DNA of 64,000 bases from Candidatus Chloroploca asiatica (GCF_002532075.1 NZ_LYXE01000059.1:1-64000), one strand, 5' to 3'. Positions 1 to 8,534 are shown, counted from the first letter of the stretch. Program-made: numbers and translations. The notes: generated by a model not told the origin, from the letters alone.

Positions 1-106
1 TCGTACCAGAAGGCCGACCCGCCTGCAAAACCCTTTACACATGGCTCGAAATGTCTCAAAAACTCTATACGTGAAAGCCGGCCCCCGCCCCCGTAGGGGC
101 ACCCCC

Positions 107-259
107 TCAAAGGGTTTCACCTGTTCTGGGAAGGGCTTCCCAATGCAGTAAAACGCCTCATGGGTGCGTGCCAACATATATACCGCATTGGGACGAGTTA
201 AACCGGGGCTGTGTCTCACGAAAAGCGGTCGTTTGACCCTACTTAGTGAAACCCTTTGA
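107..259. mobile_element. Possible MITE-like inverted-repeat element in the repeat array
   Basis: TCAAAGGGTTTCAC at 107-120 is matched exactly in inverse by GTGAAACCCTTTGA at 246-259. A second nested pair, TCCCAATGC (138-146) and GCATTGGGA (185-193), lies inside. GGGGCACCCC stands just outside each end (96-105 and 261-270), which could be a target duplication or simply the repeat unit itself. There is no ORF inside. A non-autonomous insertion or a fold-back structured element are both possible. Confidence 0.4.
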
Positions 260-260
260 A

Positions 261-450
261 GGGGCACCCCTGGCGGGTGCCCACCAGGGTGGGGCCCCTG
301 AACCAGGCCCGGCCCCCGCCCCCGTAGGGGCACCCCTGGCGGGTGCCCACCAGGGTGGGGCCCCTGCACCAGGCCCAACCCCCGCCCCCGTAGGGGCACC
401 CCTGGCGGGTGCCCACCAGGGTGGGGCCCCTGAACCAGGCCCGGCCCCTA
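261..450. repeat. 66-bp GC-rich tandem repeat, 2.9 copies
   Basis: Units start at 261, 327 and 393; the first two are 66 bp and the third is cut at about 450. They differ at only a few positions (for example GAACC versus GCACC near the middle). Each unit contains a perfect 8-bp hairpin GGGCACCC-ctggc-GGGTGCCC plus overlapping CCCTGG/CCAGGG pairings, so a single strand could fold in more than one way. The array ends about 70 bp before fabI. A fragment spanning the unit junction recurs at about 79-105. Confidence 0.9.
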
Positions 451-519
451 CGTCATGCACAGACCCAGAAAAGTGGTAAGATAGCCCCAATTTCTCTGCC
501 TAATGGATGGGAGACCGTA

Positions 520-1302
520 ATGGGTTTGATGGATGGTAAACGGGGGCTCATTCTCGGCGTGGCGAACGAGCGTTCAATTGCGTGGGGCATTGCGCAAGCA
601 CTCCACCGCGAAGGGGCCGAGCTCGGGATCACCTATGTTGGTGAGACCCTGGAAAAACGAGTACGCCCTCTTGCCGAGAGCCTGGGGGCACCGCTGATCG
701 AGTCATGCGATGTCAATCGTGATGAAGACATCGAGGCCCTGATGGCCAAAGCGGCCGAGGTGTTTGGCAAGCTTGATTTCTTGATCCACGCGATTGCTTT
801 TGCTAATAAAGAAGAGTTGAGTGGCCCTTATCTCAATACGACGCGGGCGGGGTTCCTCCTGGCGATGGAGGTGAGTGCCTATTCGTTGACGGCACTGGTC
901 AAAGCCGCCGATCCGCTGCTCAATCCGGGGGCTTCGATTATCACCTTGAGCTACCACGGCGCGCAAAAGGTGATGTCTAATTACAATGTGATGGGGGTAG
1001 CCAAGGCGGCCCTCGAAGCAAGTGTACGCTATCTGGCTGCCGACCTCGGGCCGCGTGGCATCAAGGTCAACGCGATTAGCGCAGGCCCCATTCGTACCCT
1101 TGCCGCAAGTGGCATCACTGGGTTTCGTCAGTTGCACAAAGCCTTCGCCGAAGTTTCACCAATGCGCCGCCATATCACGATCGAAGAGGTCGGCAATACG
1201 GCTCTCTGGCTCTGCAGTGATTTGAGCTCTGCCGTGACCGGCGACATTATTTATGTCGACGGCGGCTTCCACGTGATGGGTGCACCCTCACAAGAGGATT
1301 GA
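520..1302 (+). CDS. fabI: Enoyl-[acyl-carrier-protein] reductase (NADH)
   Basis: Last step of each fatty-acid elongation cycle: reduces trans-2-enoyl-ACP in the cytoplasm. The 260-residue length is usual for FabI. The N-terminal nucleotide-binding motif [11 protein letters not shown] replaces the classical GxxxGxG as in all FabI proteins; the active-site Tyr and Lys lie in [15 protein letters not shown], and the earlier SAYSL tyrosine is also conserved. The ATG at 520 is chosen because GGGAG lies 6-10 nt upstream and FabI alignments start at GLMDGKRGL; an upstream in-frame extension runs into the repeat array. A long hairpin follows the stop. It is a single-gene unit facing the MoxR gene. Confidence 0.95.
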   Translation: MGLMDGKRGLILGVANERSIAWGIAQALHREGAELGITYVGETLEKRVRPLAESLGAPLIESCDVNRDEDIEALMAKAAEVFGKLDFLIHAIAFANKEELSGPYLNTTRAGFLLAMEVSAYSLTALVKAADPLLNPGASIITLSYHGAQKVMSNYNVMGVAKAALEASVRYLAADLGPRGIKVNAISAGPIRTLAASGITGFRQLHKAFAEVSPMRRHITIEEVGNTALWLCSDLSSAVTGDIIYVDGGFHVMGAPSQED

Positions 1303-1306
1303 ACTG

Positions 1307-1349
1307 TCCTGACGAAAACGACCAGAAGAACTGGTCGTTTTCGTCAGGA
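1307..1349. terminator. 19-bp perfect hairpin between convergent genes
   Basis: Arms 1307-1325 and 1331-1349 pair perfectly around loop AAGAA. The stem contains TGACGAAAACGACCAG, nearly the same core as the hairpin at 32158-32216. It lies between fabI and the convergent MoxR gene, so it can end both transcripts. There is no clear T-run. Confidence 0.75.
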
Positions 1350-1360
1350 CGAGCAATCGG

Positions 1361-2308
1361 CTAGCGAGGCACCTCGACACGGGCGAGGATGCGCCCGAGC
1401 GCGGTGTCGGGGCTCATGCCTTCGATTTCGGCTTCGGGGCGCAGGATAATACGGTGGCGATAGACAGGCCGCACCAGGGCTTTGATATCGTCGGGGGTGA
1501 CGTAATTGCGCCCTTGCGCAGCAGCATAGGCTTTGGCGGTGAGCAAGAGCGCAATGCTCGCCCGCGTCGAACCACCCATGATTAGATCCGGGCTGCGCCG
1601 ACTCTCCAGCGTGATGGCCCCAATATAGCTAATAATGCCGTCTTCCACCGTGATCGCCCCGATCTCTTCGCGGCACGAGGCAAGATCCGCCGGGGCGATC
1701 ACGGGTTGCAGATGGGCTGCTTCGAGCCGCCGGGCATCAAAGCCACGATGGTAGCGCCGTAGGATCTCCAACTCTTGCTCGCCCGGCGGATAGTCAATCA
1801 CCAGCTTGAAGAGAAAGCGGTCAAGCTGCGCCTCGGGCAGCGGGTAGGTGCCCTCGTATTCAATCGGGTTCTGCGTGGCAATCACAAAGAAGGGATCGGG
1901 CAAGGCCAGCCGTTCACCCTCAATCGTCACCTGGCGCTCTTCCATCGCCTCAAGCAACGCACTCTGGGTTTTGGCCGGGGCACGGTTGATCTCGTCGCCG
2001 AGCAGCACCTGGGTAAAGACCGGGCCACGACGCAGGCGAAATTGACCGGTCGACGGCTCGAAGATCTGCGTCCCAATCACATCCGAGGGCATCAAATCGG
2101 GGGTAAACTGCACCCGCTTATACTCGGCCCGTACGAGAAGGGCCAGCGTTTTCGCCATCAGGGTCTTGGCCGTGCCCGGCACACCCTCGATCAAGACATG
2201 CCCGCCGGCGAGCAAGGCAACAATCAACAGCGTAAAGGGTTCTTCCTGGCCAACCAGCACTTTGCGAGCTTCAGCACGGACAGCTTCGACCACGGACTGC
2301 GTTTTCAA
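1361..2308 (-). CDS. MoxR-family AAA+ ATPase
   Basis: Chaperone-like ATPase that usually works with VWA-domain proteins to mature or activate partner complexes. Walker A is GVPGTAKT near residue 42, Walker B is [10 protein letters not shown], sensor 1 follows in [13 protein letters not shown], and the C-terminal helical lid is present. At 315 residues it has normal length. The start is taken as the TTG at 2308, which has GAGGAG six nt upstream; a longer TTG start at 2365 inside the upstream gene has no ribosome site. It follows the VIT/VWA gene with a 46-bp gap and is probably cotranscribed, matching the usual MoxR-VWA pairing; the DUF58 gene that often completes the trio is divergent nearby. 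Confidence 0.88.
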   Translation of the reverse strand: MKTQSVVEAVRAEARKVLVGQEEPFTLLIVALLAGGHVLIEGVPGTAKTLMAKTLALLVRAEYKRVQFTPDLMPSDVIGTQIFEPSTGQFRLRRGPVFTQVLLGDEINRAPAKTQSALLEAMEERQVTIEGERLALPDPFFVIATQNPIEYEGTYPLPEAQLDRFLFKLVIDYPPGEQELEILRRYHRGFDARRLEAAHLQPVIAPADLASCREEIGAITVEDGIISYIGAITLESRRSPDLIMGGSTRASIALLLTAKAYAAAQGRNYVTPDDIKALVRPVYRHRIILRPEAEIEGMSPDTALGRILARVEVPR

Positions 2309-2354
2309 AACGGACTCCTCAATTTGCAGGGAGGGACGAAGAAGGGACGACGCC

Positions 2355-4817
2355 CTACGGCCCAATCAGGATCGCGAGGGCAGCGGTCAGCGCGAAGGTC
2401 TCGCGCGTTGGGCGCAGAGGCGAGCCCGCCCCACTCACCACAGCCCCATCGGTATCACCACCAATTGTCTGGCGCCCAGGCAGATCTTCGCCGCGGATGC
2501 CGGCGGCCAGGGTGACATCACGGGCGAGCGCCGCAGCATCATTGTGATCGCAAGGCTTGCCCGCGAGAACCTGCAACGCAAGAACCACAGCCTCACCTGG
2601 TTCGCTACGGGCCGTCAACCAGGCGAGCGTGCGCGTCAACTGGGGCCGAAAATCTCCGCTACGTGGCGTATGCCCGGCCAAAACAAAGGCCAGCACCGCC
2701 AGCGCCGTCACCACCTCGTCGCCTGCCCAGGCCCCGTTGACCTCCTGCGTACGGGCAAGGAAACGCAACGCTGCCTCACGACGCATGGCCGGGCTGAGCG
2801 ACGGTGAGGGTTGGCCCGTCGAGGTCGCATGCCCACCGGCCTGCTGCACGGTACGGCTAGGCCGAGGGGGGGGCATCTTCATCTGGGAATACGGTGGCGC
2901 TCCCGACAACAATGGCTGTATGCCCACTGACAATCCCCCAAAGGTATGGGCCCCGCCGAGCATCGCATCAACTGGTTCAAAGGCTTCACGCCGGGTACCC
3001 GCCGGGAGGTGTACCGGCACCAGGACACGCGCCGTAGCCCGGCGACCTTCGGCATCAGGGGGTGCCTCTTCTTCGGCGAGAAAGGCCGTATGGGCAGAAA
3101 GCAAGCCATACTCTACCGCCAGCGCACGTGCCTGGGCGTCGAGCGCAGGTGCCCGCCGTGGATCGAGCCGGGCCTGGCTCGCGAGGCGGGCGAGATAGGC
3201 GCGTGCCCAGAGGCGCGGCAAGGCCCGCCAGACACCCGTACGCTCGGGGGTCGCCGCCGAAAGATCAAGCTCAAGACGCTCACTAAAGAGCCCACGGGGC
3301 GTACGCCCGCGTACAGTCACGGTCACATACTGTGTGCGTGGACCATGGTAGCGGAGCATCAAGATCAGTGGCTGCCCGGCATACAGATCGGGTAACGGAT
3401 CGGGAAGAAGATCGTCGATTTGGGCACCACCCCAATCAATGCTCAGATCACAGATCAGTGGCAGAGCCGCACGGCGCTGAAACCGCTGCACGGCTGGCTC
3501 AATCGCCTCACCAGGCACAATATACTCAACACTGCCCCGCCCCACGGACGCCAGTTCATCAAGGAGGAAACGATTGACGGCACTGCCCACACCAAACGCA
3601 AAGACCCGCGCCTCATTAAGCCGACTGGTGAGCGTGCGTACCACCTGATCCTCGTTCCCCACGGCGCCATCGGTGAGAAAAACAACGATGCGCAGGCGTA
3701 ACGGATCACGTGGCTGATCGAGTGCCGCAGTAAGCGCGGCCACAATCTCGGTACCACCACGCGCCTGGATACCCGCAATGAAGGCATCGGCGGCATCAAC
3801 CGAAGCCTGGGTAAACGGCAGAGGCACGGGGGCAAGCCGTTCGACATGATCATCAAAGGGAAAGATGTTGAACGTATCACCAGCATTGAGGGCACGCAAA
3901 CAGGCCCGCAACGCATTGCGCGCCTGCACAATGCTATCGCCCCCCATCGAGCCACTCCGATCAAAGACAAAGAGGACTTCACGGGGCAAGACCTCATGGG
4001 TGGCCGGAGCAACCTGGGGCGTCAACATGATCAACGCGGCCCCTGGATGCCCAGCCTCACGATAGGCAAAAGCTGCCGCACGGTACTGCTCACCTGCGGG
4101 CCGATAGCGGATCACCAGATCGCGATCAGGCACCGCCGTAGCGGCCCGCAAGCTCGCCGTCACCCGGCCACCAGGCTCATGCGTCAGTTCAAACTTGGCC
4201 CCCTGGGTCTCAACCTCAACCAGACGGCCAACATCAAGGCTGATGCGCAGATCAAGCGTATGATCGGCCCCACCTTCAGGCAAAAGCGGCAAGACCCCAT
4301 CCTGTGGTCGGGCCATGTGACCCGTCGGCACATAGCGGGGCAAGACGACCGTTGGCATCGCCAGGCTAAACCAGCCATCATCAAAAGGCACCTGGCTAAA
4401 AAAAACAAGGCAAGCCTCGACAAGCTCACCCGGCTGGAGATTCGCTAGTTCAATCGTAAAGAGATTTGGCCGCTCCTGAGTCACGAGCGCCGCATCGTCC
4501 CCCCGTATTGCCGCCGCACGATACGCAGCCTCGGCATCGGCCCGTTCACGCACCATACTCCGCAGAATGCGCTCACCAATGCGCAACTCAAAGCTGCTCA
4601 CCGCAGCCTCGGTGGGCAGAGGAAAGACATAGAGTGCATCAAGAGGCGCCGCGTGACGATTACGAAAGCGTTGCACCACCTTCGTCTCAGCCAGAGGGCC
4701 AACCACATCAATCATGATCGTCGTATGCTCAAGGGGGACAGGCAACATGTTAGGATCGCGGGGTAACAGCATCCCACCACGAACAGGTGCATCAGGAGCA
4801 AGCTCAGGGCGAACCAT
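2355..4817 (-). CDS. VIT and VWA domain protein
   Basis: An 820-residue protein of the inter-alpha-trypsin-inhibitor-like family. A VIT domain occupies roughly residues 20-150 and a von Willebrand A domain about 280-450, with an intact MIDAS DxSxS as FDRSGSMGG near residue 286. The C-terminal third has a Pro-rich linker and a helical segment starting at [18 protein letters not shown]. There is no signal peptide or membrane segment, so it is probably cytoplasmic. The ATG at 4817 has AAGGAGGT at ideal spacing; an upstream extension of ten residues is rejected. It leads a two-gene unit with the MoxR ATPase, which probably remodels the VWA metal site or its complex. The substrate is unknown. Confidence 0.85.
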   Translation of the reverse strand: MVRPELAPDAPVRGGMLLPRDPNMLPVPLEHTTIMIDVVGPLAETKVVQRFRNRHAAPLDALYVFPLPTEAAVSSFELRIGERILRSMVRERADAEAAYRAAAIRGDDAALVTQERPNLFTIELANLQPGELVEACLVFFSQVPFDDGWFSLAMPTVVLPRYVPTGHMARPQDGVLPLLPEGGADHTLDLRISLDVGRLVEVETQGAKFELTHEPGGRVTASLRAATAVPDRDLVIRYRPAGEQYRAAAFAYREAGHPGAALIMLTPQVAPATHEVLPREVLFVFDRSGSMGGDSIVQARNALRACLRALNAGDTFNIFPFDDHVERLAPVPLPFTQASVDAADAFIAGIQARGGTEIVAALTAALDQPRDPLRLRIVVFLTDGAVGNEDQVVRTLTSRLNEARVFAFGVGSAVNRFLLDELASVGRGSVEYIVPGEAIEPAVQRFQRRAALPLICDLSIDWGGAQIDDLLPDPLPDLYAGQPLILMLRYHGPRTQYVTVTVRGRTPRGLFSERLELDLSAATPERTGVWRALPRLWARAYLARLASQARLDPRRAPALDAQARALAVEYGLLSAHTAFLAEEEAPPDAEGRRATARVLVPVHLPAGTRREAFEPVDAMLGGAHTFGGLSVGIQPLLSGAPPYSQMKMPPPRPSRTVQQAGGHATSTGQPSPSLSPAMRREAALRFLARTQEVNGAWAGDEVVTALAVLAFVLAGHTPRSGDFRPQLTRTLAWLTARSEPGEAVVLALQVLAGKPCDHNDAAALARDVTLAAGIRGEDLPGRQTIGGDTDGAVVSGAGSPLRPTRETFALTAALAILIGP

Positions 4818-4881
4818 CGCAGACCTCCTTGTTCTTTTGCCAGGCACACTTCACCTGCATTATGGCACGTCAAGACGATCG

Positions 4882-4917
4882 TTTCAAGAGCGAGAAATTC
4901 ACGGTACAATAGGGCCT
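4882..4917 (+). promoter_or_regulatory. Promoter of the DUF58 gene, probably leaderless
   Basis: TTTCAA (4882-4887), 17 bp, then TACAAT (4905-4910). The ATG begins at 4918, only seven bases after the -10 box and without a ribosome site, so the transcript should begin at or next to the start codon. Confidence 0.6.
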
Positions 4918-6228
4918 ATGTTGCCAACACCACGCCTTCTTACCTTGCTCTTGCTCGCCGCCCTGCCGATTGCGCTTAGCGCATTTGCGCCAGCGTTGCT
5001 CTGGATTGCGATGCTCTATCTGGGGGTCGTTGGGGTCGTCGCGATCAGCGATCTGGTGCTCATGGCGCGGCCACAACAGATTGAGGTGGAACGCCTGCAC
5101 GATCCGCAGCTCTCACTAGGGGCCGAAAATCTGATCACCCTCCTGCTCGCCAATGCCACACCGCGACCAATTGTCTTTACCTTACGGGATGAAAGTCCGC
5201 ACGAGTTTCCTGTGGATCAACCATTTCTCAGCGGAGTGATCCCGCCCTACGATATCTACGAGGCACGCTACCATGTGCGTCCCCTGCGGCGTGGTGACTA
5301 CCAGTTCGGGGCGGCAGTGATGCGGATCACCGGGCCAATGGGGATGCTCGTGCGCCAGATTCGCTATCCGCTCACTGCAACCGTGCGCGTCTACCCGAAC
5401 GTCCTTGAACTCAAAAAATATGACTTGCTGGCCCGCAAAGGGCTGTTGCACGAACTCGGTTTACGGGTCTCGCGGGTACGCGGGCAAGGGGGCGAATTCG
5501 AGCGGCTGCGTGATTACACGACCGACGACGAATTTCGGCGAATCAACTGGAAAGCCAGCGCACGAAGGGGCAAACTGATCGCCGCCGAATATGAAGTTGA
5601 ACGCAGTCAACACGTTGTCTGTGTGATCGATTGTGGACGACTCATGGCCCCGCCTGTTGGCGAACTGATGCGCCTCGACTATGCGGTCAACACCGCGCTG
5701 ATGTTGAGTTATGTCGCGGGGCTCCGCGGGGATCACGTCGGCCTGCTTGCCTTTGCTGACCAGGTACGCCGGTACGTGGCCCCACGACGGGGCAAACCCC
5801 ACTTTCAGCAGATCCTCGAAGCGCTCTACAACCTCCAGCCTGAACCAGTCGAGGCCGATCACGGAGTTGCCTTGAACTACCTGGCACGGCGGCAGCGGCG
5901 CCGCGCCCTGATCGTGCTCTTCACCGACCTTGCGACCCCCGAAGCGACCGGGGCACTGGTGACGCACCTAACCCGCCTGGCGCGACACCACCTGCCCCTC
6001 TGTGTCACCATCAGTGACCCCTTCATCACCGGGGCAGCCGGGCGACCAGCCAACGACAGCAGCGCCCTGTACGAGCGTGCCGTGGCCGAGGGTTTGCTCG
6101 ACGAACGGCGCGCCCTCCTTGATCGCCTCCAACGCGGTGGCGTGCTGACTGTTGATGTCCCTGCTGATCGTCTCAGCGCCGGGGTTATCAACACTTACCT
6201 GCGCCTAAAAGCCCAGGGACGCCTCTAA
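4918..6228 (+). CDS. DUF58 domain protein (MoxR-associated)
   Basis: Membrane protein of 436 residues. Two hydrophobic segments at about 6-24 and 26-46 anchor it; the DUF58 signature GGEFERLRDYTTDDEFRRINW followed by KASARR lies near residues 190-216, and a VWA-like fold with CVIDCGR follows. DUF58 proteins are regularly encoded with MoxR ATPases and VWA proteins, and the divergent neighbour pair here fits that set. The family's biochemical role is not established. The ATG at 4918 is the first codon of the hydrophobic N-terminus (MLPTPRLLTLLL); an upstream in-frame stretch is rejected. The start lacks a ribosome site and sits seven bases after a -10 box. Confidence 0.85.
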   Translation: MLPTPRLLTLLLLAALPIALSAFAPALLWIAMLYLGVVGVVAISDLVLMARPQQIEVERLHDPQLSLGAENLITLLLANATPRPIVFTLRDESPHEFPVDQPFLSGVIPPYDIYEARYHVRPLRRGDYQFGAAVMRITGPMGMLVRQIRYPLTATVRVYPNVLELKKYDLLARKGLLHELGLRVSRVRGQGGEFERLRDYTTDDEFRRINWKASARRGKLIAAEYEVERSQHVVCVIDCGRLMAPPVGELMRLDYAVNTALMLSYVAGLRGDHVGLLAFADQVRRYVAPRRGKPHFQQILEALYNLQPEPVEADHGVALNYLARRQRRRALIVLFTDLATPEATGALVTHLTRLARHHLPLCVTISDPFITGAAGRPANDSSALYERAVAEGLLDERRALLDRLQRGGVLTVDVPADRLSAGVINTYLRLKAQGRL

Positions 6229-6238
6229 GACGGATATT

Positions 6239-6313
6239 TGACGCAAAGGCGCAGAGACCCAAAGGTTTGATGGATCTGCAGACGCAGCTTTGCGCCTCTG
6301 AGCCTTTGCGTCA
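6239..6313. terminator. Imperfect 18-bp stem between DUF58 gene and mscL
   Basis: TGACGCAAAGGCGCAGAG (6239-6256) pairs with 6296-6313 with one mismatch around a 39-nt loop. The arms are copies of a degenerate TGACGCAAAGGCGCAAAG repeat also seen near 47472 and 50201. It lies between convergent genes and may terminate both. Confidence 0.5.
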
Positions 6314-6316
6314 ACC

Positions 6317-6706
6317 CTACCGTTTGAGCGCCTCGAGCTGCTGCTTTTGCAGATCACGAATTTCCGTCAAGAGCACCACGTCGGCCGGAGTTGGGGCCGG
6401 CGGAGGCGGGGCCGCAGCAGCCCGCGCAGCCAGCGCTGAGAAGGGACGGACAATCACAAAATAGATCACCGCCGCTTTCAAGATAAACGTCACCACCGCC
6501 GACAGAAAGACACCCACAGGAAAAACCCCAAACTGGATTAACGCAAGATCATCCCCTGCACTCCCCAGGATGATCGCCAGCAAGGGATCAACAAACGCAA
6601 CAATGAACCCATCCACCACACTGTTAAATGCCGCCCCGATGATCACCGCCACCGCCAGATCAACGACATTGCCCCGCAACAGAAAATTCCGAAATCCCTG
6701 CCACAT
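6317..6706 (-). CDS. mscL: Large-conductance mechanosensitive channel
   Basis: Pore that opens under membrane tension to release osmolytes on hypo-osmotic shock. The N-terminus MWQGFRNFLLRGNVVDLAVAV and the first transmembrane helix with IIGAAFNSVVDGFI are typical; TM2 is around AVVTFILKAAVIYFVIV. The cytoplasmic tail holds an Ala/Pro-rich insert (AAAAPPPPAPTPADV) before the C-terminal helix EIRDLQKQQLEAL. At 129 residues it is close to the family norm. The ATG has GGGAGG about ten nt upstream. It stands alone, convergent with the DUF58 gene. Confidence 0.95.
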   Translation of the reverse strand: MWQGFRNFLLRGNVVDLAVAVIIGAAFNSVVDGFIVAFVDPLLAIILGSAGDDLALIQFGVFPVGVFLSAVVTFILKAAVIYFVIVRPFSALAARAAAAPPPPAPTPADVVLLTEIRDLQKQQLEALKR

Positions 6707-6807
6707 AGCGTATCATCCTCCCAGACAGCTTCGCTTCGCTGGCTTGTGCGACCAGCGAGGCACCGAGTACCCTAACGTCCCTGAGTGGCCTGTATTCCTG
6801 GCAGCAC

Positions 6808-6850
6808 GGGCGGCCCGCCCGCTGGTGCTCTCGAAGCGGGCGGGCCGCCC
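6808..6850. repeat. Perfect 15-bp GC inverted repeat
   Basis: GGGCGGCCCGCCCGC at 6808-6822 and its exact inverse at 6836-6850 flank a 13-nt loop. Each arm is itself nearly self-complementary. It probably belongs to a dispersed palindromic repeat family rather than being a terminator, as no gene ends next to it on this side except the start of mscL. Confidence 0.75.
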
Positions 6851-6869
6851 GCGCTCCCAGGCTCGCAGC

Positions 6870-6945
6870 CTTGTCATGCTGAGCGCAGCGAAGCATCTCT
6901 GCCATCTGAACGCCTGATACCCTTCGCTGTGCTCAGGGTGACAAG
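6870..6945. repeat. REP-like palindromic element
   Basis: The left arm begins CTTGTCATGCTGAGCGCAGC and the right arm, in reverse complement, begins CTTGTCACCCTGAGCACAGC; the 27-nt arms differ at about five positions around a 22-nt loop. Elements of the type TCACCCTGAGC(A)CAGCGAAGGGT are a familiar dispersed repeat in many bacterial genomes, from general knowledge. Confidence 0.7.
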
Positions 6946-7078
6946 ACCCTAGAAACCGTACGTTACAGACTATATCATACCCATGGGCGGCAAGCCCAAT
7001 GCGTATCATACGCCCTATCTCACAAGCAAGCAAACACATAGCGAACAAATCTTAACGCCTGGTTGTGGGCAGTTTTCA

Positions 7079-7105
7079 CCAGAAGAGGTCTGCTTCTGGT
7101 ATTAT
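7079..7105 (+). promoter_or_regulatory. Operator-like palindrome on an extended -10 promoter
   Basis: ACCAGAAG (7079-7086) and CTTCTGGT (7093-7100) form a perfect 8-bp inverted repeat with 6-nt spacer. It abuts TGGTATTAT, an extended -10 box with TATTAT at 7100-7105. No good -35 box is present, as is common for extended -10 promoters. A bound repressor would cover the core promoter of the downstream three-gene operon. Confidence 0.45.
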
Positions 7106-7162
7106 GAGCATAGTTTCACAATCTCAGAGTGTGAGAGCTACTCTGGACGGAAAGGCAGTTTC

Positions 7163-7468
7163 ATGGCCCGCCCGAAACGACCGCCACACCCAATGCTCAA
7201 AGTGGCACGTGACCATCTCGACAAGCTCGACGGCGAGCTACGTGATGAACCTATCCACTTGCGGATGCTTGACGGCCCCCCTGGTGCGCCACGCTATGCT
7301 GTCTACGTTGGTGCTTGCGAGCGCGAAGGCCCTTGTCCCTTCGGTGTTGAACATCAACATCCCTGCCCGGTACTTGATTGTAGTTTGCGTCACTCGCTGC
7401 GGATGCTCCTTGATCGCGAGGGCAATCTGGTGGAAGTCTTACGCAGCGGTGTGCAGTGGACCGCGTGA
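7163..7468 (+). CDS. Small Cys-rich hypothetical protein
   Basis: I do not recognise this 101-residue protein. It has no signal peptide or membrane helix. Four cysteines at residues 52, 58, 68 and 73 with a His-x-His between them (GACEREGPCPFGVEHQHPCP then VLDC) suggest a metal or Fe-S site. The ATG at 7163 follows GGAAAGG; a longer in-frame frame reaching 6983 crosses the promoter and is rejected. The gene leads an operon with a CBS-pair protein 15 bp downstream and a universal stress protein, which hints at a stress or redox/nucleotide-sensing role. That role is inference only. Confidence 0.7.
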   Translation: MARPKRPPHPMLKVARDHLDKLDGELRDEPIHLRMLDGPPGAPRYAVYVGACEREGPCPFGVEHQHPCPVLDCSLRHSLRMLLDREGNLVEVLRSGVQWTA

Positions 7469-7483
7469 TCGGAGAAGGTACAT

Positions 7484-7942
7484 ATGGACAGCGTTCGCGT
7501 CTGGATGAGTGCGCCCCCGGTACTTGCCCGTGATACCATGACCCTGCCGGAAGCACGGCAGTTGTTGACGGAACTCAATATTCGGCGACTTCCCGTCGTT
7601 GATAGCGAGGGTGATCTGCTGGGGATTGTGACAGAAGGGGATGTTAACCGTATTTCCGACTCGGCTGAGGGCGATCTCGCCGAGTACAGTATCTACTACC
7701 GGGTCAAAGATCTACCGGTACGTGAGTTTATGCGCCGCCCGGTGTTGACCGTGACGCCCGATACCTGTTTACGTGATGCTGCGCAATTGATGATTACGCA
7801 CCATATCCATGGCGTTCCCGTGGTGCTTGGCAAACGGGTGATTGGGGTCATTACGGTGTCAGATCTGCTGCGATGGATGGTCAACTCCGAAGAAGATTGC
7901 GATACGCCACCGCTGACTCCGAAGTCGCATGGACGTGACTAA
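7484..7942 (+). CDS. CBS-pair domain protein
   Basis: A 152-residue stand-alone Bateman module. Two CBS motifs are visible: residues about 1-60 (VWMSAPPVLARDTMTLPEA ... LGIVTEGDV) and 80-140 (FMRRPVLTVTPDTCLRDA ... GVITVSDLLRWM). Such pairs bind adenine nucleotides or SAM and switch partner proteins; no catalytic domain is attached. The start at 7484 has GGAGAAGG upstream. It lies between the Cys-rich gene (15 bp) and a Usp gene (56 bp) on the same strand. The ligand cannot be read from sequence. Confidence 0.9.
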   Translation: MDSVRVWMSAPPVLARDTMTLPEARQLLTELNIRRLPVVDSEGDLLGIVTEGDVNRISDSAEGDLAEYSIYYRVKDLPVREFMRRPVLTVTPDTCLRDAAQLMITHHIHGVPVVLGKRVIGVITVSDLLRWMVNSEEDCDTPPLTPKSHGRD

Positions 7943-7998
7943 ATCGTCTATGCTGCGCCATCCTCGCCGATGACGATGAGGTTGGTGTAAAGAGGTCT

Positions 7999-8457
7999 AT
8001 GATGTATAATCACATTCTCGTTCCACTTGATGGCTCACCCCTGGCCGAACAGGTACTTCCGCATGTTCACGAACTGGCCGCCAACACTGGCGCAACCAGG
8101 ATCACCCTGCTGCGGGCTGTTCCACCTATCTTTACCACCAGCGTTGATTATAGCGGCATGCTCGCGACGACCACCACCGATACCCTTGAAACAATGGAGA
8201 ACGAGGCCCGCGATTACCTCGAACGCATTGCCGCTCAGTTTCGCGCCGAGGGCTATGCGGTACAGATCGAGCTTAGCTCACTGCCCGCCGCCGAGGCGAT
8301 CCTTGACTATGTCGAGAATCGACACGTCGATCTGATTACCATTGCGACCCATGGCCGCAGTGGGCTTAGCCGCTGGGTCTTTGGCAGCGTGACCCAGAAG
8401 GTTGTGCAGGTCTGTCCCGCGCCGGTGTTTGTCTTCCGTCCCCAACACGACGATTAG
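7999..8457 (+). CDS. Universal stress protein (UspA family)
   Basis: 152-residue cytoplasmic Usp domain. It opens with YNHILVPLDGSPLAEQVLPH and ends with the ATP-binding signature THGRSGLSRWVFGSVTQKVV (Gx2Gx9G(S/T)), so it probably binds ATP. Two consecutive ATG codons (7999 and 8002) follow AGAGGT; either may be used. It closes the Cys-rich/CBS/Usp operon and is followed by a perfect palindrome. Usp proteins of this type help survival under starvation or oxidative stress; the exact role here is not known. Confidence 0.9.
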   Translation: MMYNHILVPLDGSPLAEQVLPHVHELAANTGATRITLLRAVPPIFTTSVDYSGMLATTTTDTLETMENEARDYLERIAAQFRAEGYAVQIELSSLPAAEAILDYVENRHVDLITIATHGRSGLSRWVFGSVTQKVVQVCPAPVFVFRPQHDD

Positions 8458-8481
8458 ATCTGGCTTGATCGTGATGAGCCA

Positions 8482-8521
8482 CGAAAAGCGGCCCCGGGCG
8501 TACGCCCGGGGCCGCTTTTCG
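8482..8521. terminator. 40-bp perfect palindrome between convergent genes
   Basis: Arms 8482-8501 and 8502-8521 are exact reverse complements with no loop residues (centre GTAC). It lies between the Usp gene and the convergent peptidase gene and should act in both directions: AAAA on the left and TTTT on the right lie inside the stem. Confidence 0.75.
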
Positions 8522-8534
8522 GTGAGCCCAATGT

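Larger units (their letters stand above)
1..519. other. Gene-free repeat region upstream of fabI
   Basis: No credible gene is seen in this stretch. It holds a GC-rich tandem array (261-450), a detached piece of the same repeat (about 79-105) and an inverted-repeat element between them (107-259). The first 60 bases contain nothing I recognise. The proline/alanine-rich reading frames open here on both strands come from a repeat length divisible by three, not from a protein. Confidence 0.7.
6707..7162. other. Intergenic region with two repeat hairpins and a promoter
   Basis: No gene is seen here. The stretch carries a GC hairpin (6808-6850), a dispersed palindromic element (6870-6945), and near its right end an inverted repeat overlapping an extended -10 box (7079-7105) that would drive the Cys-rich/CBS/Usp operon. 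Small open frames across it do not look like proteins. Confidence 0.7.

Noticed and set aside
246-490. Proline/alanine-rich ORFs on both strands over the repeat array
   Set aside because: The repeat unit is 66 bp (22 codons) so any frame without a stop stays open; both strands are open and no ribosome site or family resemblance is present.
6983-7162. N-terminal extension of the Cys-rich protein
   Set aside because: It would run across the palindrome and -10 box; the ATG at 7163 has a better ribosome site.
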